Positions 1 to 6,346 of a stretch of 8,567 nt of DNA are shown here, in pieces. Location: positions 1 through 8,567 of the forward strand of contig CALPQA020000057.1 in the NCBI GenBank assembly GCA_943325595.2. The letters are read 5' to 3'. The translations under genes were made by a program, and so were the position numbers. This DNA is from Auritidibacter sp. Marseille-P8566. GTDB taxonomy: Bacteria > Bacteroidota > Bacteroidia > Flavobacteriales > Flavobacteriaceae. Positions within the stretch are counted from its first letter, which is position 1. Each line of letters opens with the position of its first letter. The notes beneath the pieces are model-generated. The model worked only from the letters and a program-made list of their open reading frames with translations, was not told the origin of the DNA and did not search any database.

Positions 1-777
1 AGAGGTCCAAGATTCATAGAAGCCATCGGAAATAGCTAAATAAATCCTACGATCTGATTTTACGTACTTTTCATATTGAATATTTTTATCAAAAAAACCA
101 TATGTTGAATTGGTGTCAATGTAGTATTTATGTTTATAATTCCCCGTTGGTTCAATAATGATAATAGAATCCCCATTAACTTCATTAATTATTTTAGAAT
201 CATTTTCTATGTATTTATTTAAATTAGAACAGTAGATAATTTTTTTACCTTTTTTAAATTTAATAAAATCATCTTCATTAGAAAAATCTGATTTTAAAAA
301 ATTGAAAGTATTACTAATTTTATCCCTTGTTTTACTTAGAAAATGGATATAACTTTCATTGGAATCTTTTGTGTTATAAGTGTATAGACTTAGACAAATT
401 AAAACAAACCAAAATATATTCCTTAATTTTTTATTGGTTGGTCGATTAACCAGAACAGGTGAAGGTTTATTAGGATTTGCAGGTTGTGAATTAGGTTTTG
501 TAACAAATTGACTTTTTGGTTTATTGGGTTTTTGATTTGTTATTGAAGCAGGATTATTTGTACTTGTATTATTTTTTTTTACATCTAGTGGAAATAAAAT
601 AAATTCATCATCTTGAGAAGTAGTAGTATTTTGAATAATTGTGTTTGTATCTTGAACATCTAAAGGAAATAGAACAAATTCATCTCCTCTTTCATTAATA
701 ATATCCCCTACATTATTATCTGAATTTGAATTTAGATTCGAATTGGTTAAATCCTTATTATCTGTAGGTTTTTTCAT
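1..777 (-). CDS. Single-pass membrane protein with duplicated cytoplasmic motif, fourth gene of the TerY-P-like operon (C-terminus cut off)
   Basis: The frame is open for 259 codons from ATG at 777-775 to the window edge, so the C-terminus is missing. I do not recognise the family. Residues 1-79 are polar and Asn/Thr/Asp-rich and hold two copies of DEFxLFPLDV (residues 32-41 and 57-66). Residues 80-119 form a Lys/Pro/Asn/Gln-rich, probably disordered linker ending in the basic stretch KKLR. Residues 120-134 form one hydrophobic helix (starts NIFWFVLICL). The remaining 125 residues are a mixed alpha/beta-looking domain, partly Lys-rich, containing IIIIEPTGNY and YLAISDGFYESW. There is no N-terminal signal peptide, and the basic flank before the helix predicts N-in/C-out topology. 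The start lies 14 nt after the kinase stop, so it is very probably cotranscribed with the kinase, PP2C and vWA genes. A role as sensor or phosphorylation target of the kinase is inference. Base composition and codon use resemble the upstream kinase gene. Confidence 0.85.
   Translation of the reverse strand, partial: MKKPTDNKDLTNSNLNSNSDNNVGDIINERGDEFVLFPLDVQDTNTIIQNTTTSQDDEFILFPLDVKKNNTSTNNPASITNQKPNKPKSQFVTKPNSQPANPNKPSPVLVNRPTNKKLRNIFWFVLICLSLYTYNTKDSNESYIHFLSKTRDKISNTFNFLKSDFSNEDDFIKFKKGKKIIYCSNLNKYIENDSKIINEVNGDSIIIIEPTGNYKHKYYIDTNSTYGFFDKNIQYEKYVKSDRRIYLAISDGFYESWTS
580..684 (-). repeat. Two in-frame copies of a 30-nt repeat encoding DEFxLFPLDV
   Basis: Copy one is at 655-684 and copy two at 580-609, 75 nt (25 codons) apart in the same frame of the membrane protein gene. 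They encode DEFVLFPLDV and DEFILFPLDV. Five of 30 bases differ: four changes are synonymous and one gives Val/Ile. The 15 codons between copies show no such similarity. The peptide looks like a short linear binding or docking motif held by selection within a disordered tail. Its partner is not known from sequence. Confidence 0.85.
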
Positions 778-791
778 AATCCAAGATTATA

Positions 792-1847
792 CTACCTGAA
801 ATTAAAAATAGTATTGAATTTAATTTTTTTATCTAAAAGGAATACTTCAAATTCTTTTTTCCATTCTGCCATTGATGGTCTATTTGAAGGAAAATCACTG
901 TCAAATGCTCTAATAAACAACTTTTTAAGCCCCTCAGGAATTTGATTGAAGTTATTATGTCTAAAATCATTTAAAGTCTCCTCGTGAAGAAATTTTCTAT
1001 TTCTTCCCCAAGCAAAACACTTATTTTTGACATAGAACTCGGTTGAAATACCATCAGTAAATCTAGTTCCTCCCTTTACGGTAAAAGGATGAGTAGAAAA
1101 TATTAATTGATAAAAAATTACAGCAATACTATAGTAATCATAATATTTGTCCAGTGGTCCTTCTGGAGCCATATAATCAGGAGTATACTGAGGATGTTTT
1201 GGACCCAGTTTACCTGAATTGTTTATTAATGTCAAATTATCTAAGTCCAAAATAAAAGGTACTATATTGTTTGTATTATTTTCAATTGAGACCAAAATAT
1301 TTAATGGCTTAATATCAAAATTGCATACATCTAATTGAATTGGCGACCCTTGCTTTGATTTTATATTGTATATTTTATCAAATGAATTAGCCAAACTATA
1401 ACTTAAAATAAATCGATTTCTTATGTTTTCACTATTATAAAAAAAAGTACTCTTCCAAAGTTCGTATTTGCTCCTATCTTTTTTATACTTATAGAACGCT
1501 TTTTGATCATCATAAGCAAAAATAATTTGGGAAAGGTCAATTCCATTATTTACAGTATTCATTATATAACCAACAATTTTACCATTGCGGTCTTTAACAA
1601 TATCATTTGGCCAAGTACCAACAGAGCGAGATATAGAACCATAATTTATATTAAAATCTGCGATTTGCTCTAGTTTATAAAATTTTTCAATTCTACTAAC
1701 TAAAGTAATTTCTTTTTGCAAATATTCCGGATGAAATAATTTTATTGCTTTCGATCTATCATTTGCATGAAGAAACACCTCACCGGCCGATCCTTTACCT
1801 AATGAATTGCCTAATTTTATTGAAATACCATTTGAGTTAAAATACAT
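792..1847 (-). CDS. TerY-P-type serine/threonine protein kinase
   Basis: Eukaryotic-like protein kinase of 351 residues. The Gly-rich loop is LGKGSAGEVF (16-25), the ATP-binding Lys is K36 in KAIKLF, and E46 is the likely helix-C Glu. The hinge-side motif GYIM (93-96) is of the type seen in TerY-P-associated kinases. The catalytic loop is NFDIKPLNILV, with D178, K180 and N183 present but the usual HRD His-Arg replaced by Asn-Phe. The metal-binding Asp is D201 in DLDN instead of DFG. The APE motif is at 227-229 and the helix-F Asp is D237. All residues needed for phosphotransfer are present, so it is probably active. The protein ends soon after the kinase fold, whereas many relatives carry a C-terminal zinc-ribbon or helix-hairpin-helix extension. 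It starts 7 nt after the PP2C stop and is followed 14 nt later by the membrane protein gene. Substrate is unknown; the vWA or membrane protein is likely by analogy. Confidence 0.88.
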   Translation of the reverse strand: MYFNSNGISIKLGNSLGKGSAGEVFLHANDRSKAIKLFHPEYLQKEITLVSRIEKFYKLEQIADFNINYGSISRSVGTWPNDIVKDRNGKIVGYIMNTVNNGIDLSQIIFAYDDQKAFYKYKKDRSKYELWKSTFFYNSENIRNRFILSYSLANSFDKIYNIKSKQGSPIQLDVCNFDIKPLNILVSIENNTNNIVPFILDLDNLTLINNSGKLGPKHPQYTPDYMAPEGPLDKYYDYYSIAVIFYQLIFSTHPFTVKGGTRFTDGISTEFYVKNKCFAWGRNRKFLHEETLNDFRHNNFNQIPEGLKKLFIRAFDSDFPSNRPSMAEWKKEFEVFLLDKKIKFNTIFNFR

Positions 1848-1854
1848 CTAAAAA

Positions 1855-2793
1855 TTATTTATAGTGAATTATCATCGTTTTATCATCATCTAAAGTTGGG
1901 TCACTGATACTTTTTAATTCAGTTTCAACATTGTTTAGCAAATAAACTCCATTTTCAATTAAATTAGTAAGACGAGTATTTGCTTCTTCTGAAGTATTGA
2001 CTTCATTTAGTGATTTTATTAAACCTTCAAAAAATGGATGAAACGGTTTATTTAAATCATAAAATGCATTGTCTCCAAGAATATCATCATAAACTCCTGT
2101 TTTAGGACCTTTAGAACTGCCATCTATTAAAAACTCTTGACATCCATCGGAAGAAACAAAGTAATAATCTACTTTATCTTCAAATATAACATATGACCTG
2201 AATATTTTATCCCAACCCTCTTTAATTAGAAAAAAAGTGGCTCCTGCAGTAAACGTCATAAAGGGCACAATTAATGGTCTTGTTTCGGTTCCATTAGAAT
2301 AACCGGCTCTTCCATCTCCAATATTTGCTGATAGAAATCCAAATGGAGTTTTTATTACTAAAATTAGGGTACAATATAAATCTTTAGGTTCATGACCTGA
2401 TTCTTCTCCAAAAAGTAAAAGGTCAGCTCTTGTTTGATTAAATAAATCGTTACTTAATTTGTTCCACCCGTCTAAAATCAACTTTTTATCTTCCTCTTTT
2501 TTAAAGTCGTATTTTGTTAATTCTTCAATTGCTAGACTTCTAGATTTGCATAACTCCAATAATCTATTTACGCAAAAACTAGATGCTAAATGGGAGTTGG
2601 TAGAAGAGCCAGCCCCATCAGAAACAATAGAAATACTAAAACTTATAGGTTTCTTAAAACTCAAAAGTTTTTTAAAACCTCCATTTGTTATTTTTTCATA
2701 TTTAAAAGCATCTTGACAAGGAATTTGTGGCTCCATTTTTTTATGAGACTTTCCTTGTATGCTAGTACATAAAACCTTAAAGTCTTTGTCCAT
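1855..2793 (-). CDS. PP2C-family serine/threonine phosphatase
   Basis: Metal-dependent protein phosphatase of 312 residues, cytoplasmic, with no signal peptide or membrane helix. The N-terminal pattern GxSH...PCQDAF (residues 14-30) is typical of the bacterial PP2C_2 type found beside vWA/kinase genes. Metal-ligand motifs are SDGAGS (58-63), GDG (159-161), SSDG (214-217) and the terminal DDDKT (302-306), so the active site looks complete. The family hydrolyses phospho-Ser/Thr with Mn/Mg. Here the likely job is to reverse phosphorylation by the neighbouring kinase. The ATG lies 4 nt after the vWA stop, which suggests translational coupling. Start choice is supported by the immediate match to the family's N-terminal strand. 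Small plus-strand open frames over 2459-2772 are antisense shadows of this gene. Confidence 0.9.
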   Translation of the reverse strand: MDKDFKVLCTSIQGKSHKKMEPQIPCQDAFKYEKITNGGFKKLLSFKKPISFSISIVSDGAGSSTNSHLASSFCVNRLLELCKSRSLAIEELTKYDFKKEEDKKLILDGWNKLSNDLFNQTRADLLLFGEESGHEPKDLYCTLILVIKTPFGFLSANIGDGRAGYSNGTETRPLIVPFMTFTAGATFFLIKEGWDKIFRSYVIFEDKVDYYFVSSDGCQEFLIDGSSKGPKTGVYDDILGDNAFYDLNKPFHPFFEGLIKSLNEVNTSEEANTRLTNLIENGVYLLNNVETELKSISDPTLDDDKTMIIHYK

Positions 2794-2797
2794 TTAA

Positions 2798-3493
2798 TTA
2801 AACACTTAAATCAAAAGTTATCGGTGTTGCAACAGAAGTTGGTAGTTGAACAGCCTGAGTACCTCCTTTTTCCATAATTCCTGAAATACTGGCGCTAACA
2901 AACTGAAATACCTCTGCAAATTTTGAAACATCTTTCATTGCAAATGCAGTACCTGTGTTTTTTAGTCTCTCGTCAGCTGTCTGGGCAGCAATTTTAGCTA
3001 GAAGTTGCATGTCTGCACCATCTACACCAAATGGTAAAAATATAAATCTTTTTTCATCAGATAATTTTTGAATATTTTGATCTAATTCTTCTATTTCTTC
3101 AGGTGTATTTGTAGGAGCTCCATCAGTAAATAATACAATAAATGGTCTGTAATACTGCTCTCCATTAGATTTGTAGAAATTTTTTCTCTCAGTAACTAGC
3201 TCAATTGCTTTATTCATTCCCGCCACTAGATTTGTAAGTCCACCAATATTTAGAATTGGCAAATCCGTATCAGGAGATATTAAATCAATTGGTCGTTCTA
3301 CTCTTGCATCATCATCAAAAGCAACAATTCCGACCTCAAGTCGATTTGACAGCATTGTATCATTTAAGATATCCTCCTTTATTTGAATTAATGCTTTATT
3401 TATTTCATCAATAGGCATTCCTTCCATTGAACCCGAAGTATCTAATAATAGTACAACTGGGCATTTTTGATCTTTGTTTCTTGCTTGTTCCAT
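2798..3493 (-). CDS. terY: TerY-like von Willebrand factor A (vWA) domain protein
   Basis: A 231-residue protein that is almost entirely one vWA domain, without signal peptide or membrane helix, so cytoplasmic. The metal-ion-dependent adhesion site is complete: DTSGSM (D18, S20, S22), T87 in GGLTNL and D124 in FTDGAP. The length and the opening PVVLLLDTSGSM, followed by a PIDEINKAL-type helix, fit the TerY family. TerY-like proteins are thought to act as metal-dependent scaffolds or switches, and together with a PP2C and a kinase they form the TerY-phosphorylation triad. This is the first gene of the operon. A -7-like box TATATTTG lies 26 nt before the ATG, and the PP2C gene follows after 4 nt. 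The symbol denotes family membership, not proven tellurite resistance. No terD or terC-like genes are visible within the window. Confidence 0.9.
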   Translation of the reverse strand: MEQARNKDQKCPVVLLLDTSGSMEGMPIDEINKALIQIKEDILNDTMLSNRLEVGIVAFDDDARVERPIDLISPDTDLPILNIGGLTNLVAGMNKAIELVTERKNFYKSNGEQYYRPFIVLFTDGAPTNTPEEIEELDQNIQKLSDEKRFIFLPFGVDGADMQLLAKIAAQTADERLKNTGTAFAMKDVSKFAEVFQFVSASISGIMEKGGTQAVQLPTSVATPITFDLSV

Positions 3494-3518
3494 TTGGTTT
3501 TTTATTTACAGTTAAATT

Positions 3519-3526
3519 CAAATATA
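3519..3526 (-). promoter_or_regulatory. Candidate -7 box of the vWA/PP2C/kinase operon
   Basis: Minus-strand TATATTTG matches the Bacteroidota consensus TAnnTTTG at every fixed position. It would place the transcript start about 20 nt before the ATG at 3493. No clean TTG -33 element is visible at the expected distance. In such AT-rich DNA a chance match is possible. Confidence 0.5.
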
Positions 3527-3540
3527 TAATAAATTGCTTT

Positions 3541-3720
3541 TGAAATATTTTTATACCTTAATTTTTTATTAACAAAAAAAGATATTTATATAGTATTATT
3601 AATTAAAAAATAATAATAAATATTAGTATTATTAGTTTACGTAATAATAATTCAAATAATTGGTTAAATTTATTATTTAACGTAAATTATATTTTATCAA
3701 ATTTATAACTATAAACTATT
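3541..3720. other. Extremely AT-rich spacer upstream of the vWA operon
   Basis: By my count 18 of 180 bases are G or C (10%), well below the flanking genes. I find no coding frame, terminator or RNA gene here. It contains two ACGT-centred sites, TTACGTAA (3637-3644) and TTAACGTAAA (3677-3686). It also has a second TAnnTTTG match, TAAATTTG on the minus strand at 3698-3705. The stretch may be promoter or regulatory DNA for the operon, or simply a relaxed spacer. Confidence 0.5.
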
Positions 3721-3737
3721 TTATAAATTCTAATTTA

Positions 3738-3941
3738 TTAATCATTAATTGTACTAATATAACCTACAATAAATATAAATAATAAAATTGGCCAAAACAT
3801 TACACATCCCCAAATCTCCAAAAAAGTTAAGCGAGTTGAAGCTTTAAATTTGTAAATAAACAAATCTAGCATAATTGCTATTATTACGCCTATTAATAAG
3901 TACGGTATTGAAAAAACGGTATTAATAATATTTTCAAACAT
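3738..3941 (-). CDS. Small two-helix membrane protein of unknown function
   Basis: A 67-residue frame with ATG start and TAA stop. I do not recognise it. Two hydrophobic helices, residues 11-30 and 43-62, flank a loop with K31, K33 and R37. This predicts a hairpin with its loop in the cytoplasm and both ends outside. An Asp (D26) lies within the first helix, and the second helix begins LEIWGCVMFWPI. Composition and start context look like a real gene, unlike the antisense frames elsewhere, and a TAATTTTG box lies 15 nt before the ATG. It sits 244 bp upstream of the vWA gene on the same strand with no obvious terminator between, so read-through into the operon is possible. An unrelated small membrane protein is equally possible. 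Confidence 0.6.
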   Translation of the reverse strand: MFENIINTVFSIPYLLIGVIIAIMLDLFIYKFKASTRLTFLEIWGCVMFWPILLFIFIVGYISTIND

Positions 3942-3955
3942 CTAATATTTTTTTA

Positions 3956-3963
3956 CAAAATTA
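3956..3963 (-). promoter_or_regulatory. Candidate -7 box of the 67-residue membrane protein gene
   Basis: Minus-strand TAATTTTG fits TAnnTTTG and lies 15 nt upstream of the ATG at 3941, implying a leader of under 10 nt. No clear -33 TTG is visible. The inverted repeat at 3973-3989 lies just upstream, where an operator or -33 region would be. Confidence 0.4.
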
Positions 3964-3972
3964 ACTACAATA

Positions 3973-3989
3973 TAGACATATTTTGTCTA
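3973..3989. promoter_or_regulatory. Inverted repeat TAGACA-n5-TGTCTA, possible operator
   Basis: Two perfect 6-base arms (3973-3978 and 3984-3989) surround a 5-base AT spacer. The site lies about 10 bases upstream of the putative -7 box at 3956-3963, a usual place for a dimeric regulator. It is too short and lacks the T-run expected of a terminator. Function is inferred from position only. Confidence 0.3.
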
Positions 3990-4027
3990 ATTAAAAAAAA
4001 TATTAATTATACTAAATTAAATATTAA

Positions 4028-4051
4028 AACCTCTAAATTTCTCTAGAGGTT
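4028..4051 (+). terminator. Hairpin with T-run, rho-independent terminator (better plus-directed)
   Basis: Stem AACCTCTA (4028-4035) pairs with TAGAGGTT (4044-4051) around an 8-base loop. It is followed on the plus strand by ATTTTTTTA. On the minus strand the tail is TTAATATTT, so termination there would be weaker. No plus-strand gene precedes it. It may be a second, back-up stop for the outer-membrane protein transcript or a block to antisense transcription. Confidence 0.5.
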
Positions 4052-4124
4052 ATTTTTTTATTCAAAAGTTCCAAATCTGACTTGAAAAAGTTCGAAATAC
4101 GTCCACTCTTCTCCACAAAAAAAG

Positions 4125-4152
4125 AACCTTTGTAATTCAATTTACAAAGGTT
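4125..4152 (-). terminator. Rho-independent terminator of the POTRA-type outer-membrane protein gene
   Basis: An 11-bp stem, AACCTTTGTAA (4125-4135) with TTACAAAGGTT (4142-4152), has a 6-base loop. On the minus strand it is followed by C and seven T residues, a good intrinsic terminator about 75 nt after the stop codon at 4229. The plus side also has a T-rich tail, so it could work in both directions. Confidence 0.8.
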
Positions 4153-4228
4153 TTTACTTTTTAAATATCTTTTGAGAATTCATATTCATTCCTTTCACTA
4201 TTAAGCCAAAATAACATTGGATTACAAT

Positions 4229-6058
4229 TTATTGGTATTTAACCAATGCCGGCTTTGAAATTTCAAAATTTTGCAATCCAAAATCAGATGTATTTATAGC
4301 ATTTGTTTTGAAAAAAGCCCCACCATCGATTGGTAAATTCGGATAAAAAGAAAATGAAAATTGAAATGATTTGAATATCAAATAATCATTACTAATGATG
4401 ACTCCAAATCCTATTTGAGAATATAATTTGCTCGAACTAAAACCCACTGATTCTTTGCCTAAAACCCCCATAGTATAGCTAAAATAAGGGTTTAATCTAA
4501 ATCCAGAAACTTTCCACGGAGAATATCCTTGCGTTTGAAAGGTAACCAAAAGCTTTTTAGTTCCATATAAAACTTCACTATTAAAACCATTGATTCCTGA
4601 GTCGCCATTGAGGGTAATTCTGTCAGAAATAGTATTTGGCCTGTTAATCCCAATTACTATTTCTGGTTTAATGAATTGTCTGAATTTCCAAGAACCGATT
4701 TCTTTTAAATTGGTGAAATATACCGCCTGAAAAACGGCAGCACTTTCTTCAGTTTTTCCATTTTTAAAAAAAGTTCCATACTCAAAATTGGTACTCAAAT
4801 ATCCAAAATCAAAATAATTTCCTAAGGATGCTTTTCCGCCAATATAAAAGCGATTTAGATTGTTTTTATTTTGGAAACCACCCGTTATCAAATATGAAAA
4901 ACCAGATGCAATATCTTCAACAATATTAAAATTAAAAATATATTTATCTTGGATGTACTTTCGTGACGAAATACCGATGCCAAGCAAATAAAGATTTTCA
5001 TTAGAATAAACACCTAAACTGTCGATTCCAATATTTGGTTTTTCAACATAATTCTTTGAAAAAAATCGGGCAGTAGAAATGAAATTAGTTGTTCTTTCGT
5101 ATTCTGAATTTCCTTTAAAAATCTGAATGGAATGTCCGCCCCAATAATCATGAAAATTAGCTTTAAATCGCTGCATTTCTAACACTTGATTTGTAGTAGT
5201 GGTAATCTCACTTCCATATTGTTGACTCAAAATAATTCCAGCAGCCCATCGGGTAAATGGTGAATAAAAAGGTCTTTCTATACTTATTAATTTCGTGTAA
5301 TTTTTATCTAAATCAATTGCATACCCTACTGTCGTTTTTATAAAAGTGTTTTTAATATTTGGTATTGTATAACTTGAATTGTAACCGTCTTGAGGGCCTG
5401 TAAAATTTTTCATATAGGCATTAGAAAACTCATGTCCGGTTCCAAAAAAATTCTTATCATTCAATGAAAAGGAAGACTTGTTGCCAGAAATGGCAAAATC
5501 TGGAACAGAACTCCATGAGTCTAAAACACGAATGGAAATATCAACTGAATCCTTGGCTACTATTTTTGTCTCCATAACCACCTGACTTATATAGCGTTGA
5601 CTCCTAATTAATCGCTCCGATTCTTTCACTAAAAGAGAATCCAGTGGTTTGTTCTCTCTCATTAAAAGCAAGTTTTTTATGGCCAATTGCTTTGTTTTAA
5701 TATGAAGAAAATTTCCTGCTTTTAGTGAAAAATGTTTTGGAACAATGGTACTGTCATTTACAGAATTGCCAAAAGGATCAAGTGTGGTAATTTTAATTTT
5801 CCGAATTATCTTTCCTTCAAAGGAAACGTAATTTATTTTTTTTATTTTGTGGAAGGAGTTCTTTTTTATTTTAGGCTTAGAGACTGGCTCAAAAATTAGT
5901 CTGTAAACAAACTTGGTAAATTTATTCTTTTTGGAATATCTCTCAATTTTCCCATAACTCTTAGTTTCCTCTTTCGTTTTTGTAGTGTCTTGCGCCGCCA
6001 AAAAGGTACAATGACAAAATAGTAATAAGGAAAATAGATATTTATGGCTTTGAAACAT
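4229..6058 (-). CDS. Outer-membrane beta-barrel protein with POTRA-like periplasmic domain
   Basis: I chose ATG 6058 (609 residues). The six-codon extension to 6076 would begin with TTG, lie inside the candidate -7 box and put extra residues ahead of a good signal peptide. Residues 1-23 form a signal peptide (hydrophobic LFSLLLF, end FLAAQ). A Lys-rich stretch (about 30-75) follows. Next comes a POTRA-like region (about 75-190) with KIRKIKITTLDPFG, an L..GN.LH..TK..A segment, SERLIRSQRYI and VDISIRVLDSWS. From about residue 190 to the end there are repeated alternating hydrophobic/aromatic strands with Gly/Asn turns, as in an Omp85/BamA-like barrel. It is shorter than BamA (about 800) and has room for about one POTRA, nearer to TamA/FhaC-like or lone Bacteroidota proteins. 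A role in protein or lipid export at the outer membrane is inference. The gene stands alone, with its own promoter-like box and terminator. Confidence 0.8.
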   Translation of the reverse strand: MFQSHKYLFSLLLFCHCTFLAAQDTTKTKEETKSYGKIERYSKKNKFTKFVYRLIFEPVSKPKIKKNSFHKIKKINYVSFEGKIIRKIKITTLDPFGNSVNDSTIVPKHFSLKAGNFLHIKTKQLAIKNLLLMRENKPLDSLLVKESERLIRSQRYISQVVMETKIVAKDSVDISIRVLDSWSSVPDFAISGNKSSFSLNDKNFFGTGHEFSNAYMKNFTGPQDGYNSSYTIPNIKNTFIKTTVGYAIDLDKNYTKLISIERPFYSPFTRWAAGIILSQQYGSEITTTTNQVLEMQRFKANFHDYWGGHSIQIFKGNSEYERTTNFISTARFFSKNYVEKPNIGIDSLGVYSNENLYLLGIGISSRKYIQDKYIFNFNIVEDIASGFSYLITGGFQNKNNLNRFYIGGKASLGNYFDFGYLSTNFEYGTFFKNGKTEESAAVFQAVYFTNLKEIGSWKFRQFIKPEIVIGINRPNTISDRITLNGDSGINGFNSEVLYGTKKLLVTFQTQGYSPWKVSGFRLNPYFSYTMGVLGKESVGFSSSKLYSQIGFGVIISNDYLIFKSFQFSFSFYPNLPIDGGAFFKTNAINTSDFGLQNFEISKPALVKYQ

Positions 6059-6073
6059 AATGGCTTTAATTAT

Positions 6074-6081
6074 CAAAATTA
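6074..6081 (-). promoter_or_regulatory. Candidate -7 box of the outer-membrane protein gene
   Basis: Minus-strand TAATTTTG fits TAnnTTTG and ends 16 nt before the ATG at 6058. The rest of 6082-6301 shows no coding frame, structured RNA or clear -33 element. It is a roughly 220-base AT-rich spacer. Confidence 0.45.
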
Positions 6082-6301
6082 GTGCTAAAATAAATAGAAT
6101 ACTATTTATCTGAAGATAATGAAATGTTCCTCTATTTTATAAAAGAATATAAACTCTAATACTATCACAAATTACTGATTTTATATAATTTACATTCACA
6201 ATTAAAATATATTAAAGTTGTAAATTAACAGTTATTGTCCATGTGTTTTTTTTAATCTCCTTAAATATTTATTTATAGGATTACAATTAGTCATAAATAA
6301 A

Positions 6302-6325
6302 AAAAGACCCGAAAACGGGTCTTTT
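6302..6325 (-). terminator. Rho-independent terminator of the amt-porin unit
   Basis: A 10-bp stem, AAAAGACCCG (6302-6311) with CGGGTCTTTT (6316-6325), has an AAAA loop. On the minus strand the hairpin runs straight into a seven-T tract. It lies about 20 nt after the porin stop codon. This is the strongest terminator in the window. Confidence 0.92.
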
Positions 6326-6346
6326 ACAAAAAACAAAATAACAAAA

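Noticed and set aside
2459..2772. Plus-strand open frames of 85 and 60 residues
   Set aside because: They lie wholly antisense inside the PP2C gene, whose motifs and operon position are clear; their products have no recognisable features.
4085..4117. tRNA-like 3' end (GTTCGAAAT ... TCTCCA on the plus strand)
   Set aside because: The bases flanking the TTCGAAA loop do not pair as a T-stem and no anticodon or D arm precedes it.
6005..6020. Possible lipoprotein Cys in the signal peptide (FCHC)
   Set aside because: No lipobox-like L-x-[GA]-C; a signal peptidase I site at FLAAQ fits better.
6056..6076. Longer start for the POTRA-type protein at 6076
   Set aside because: The codon is TTG, lies in the candidate -7 box and would bury the signal peptide; ATG 6058 is better.
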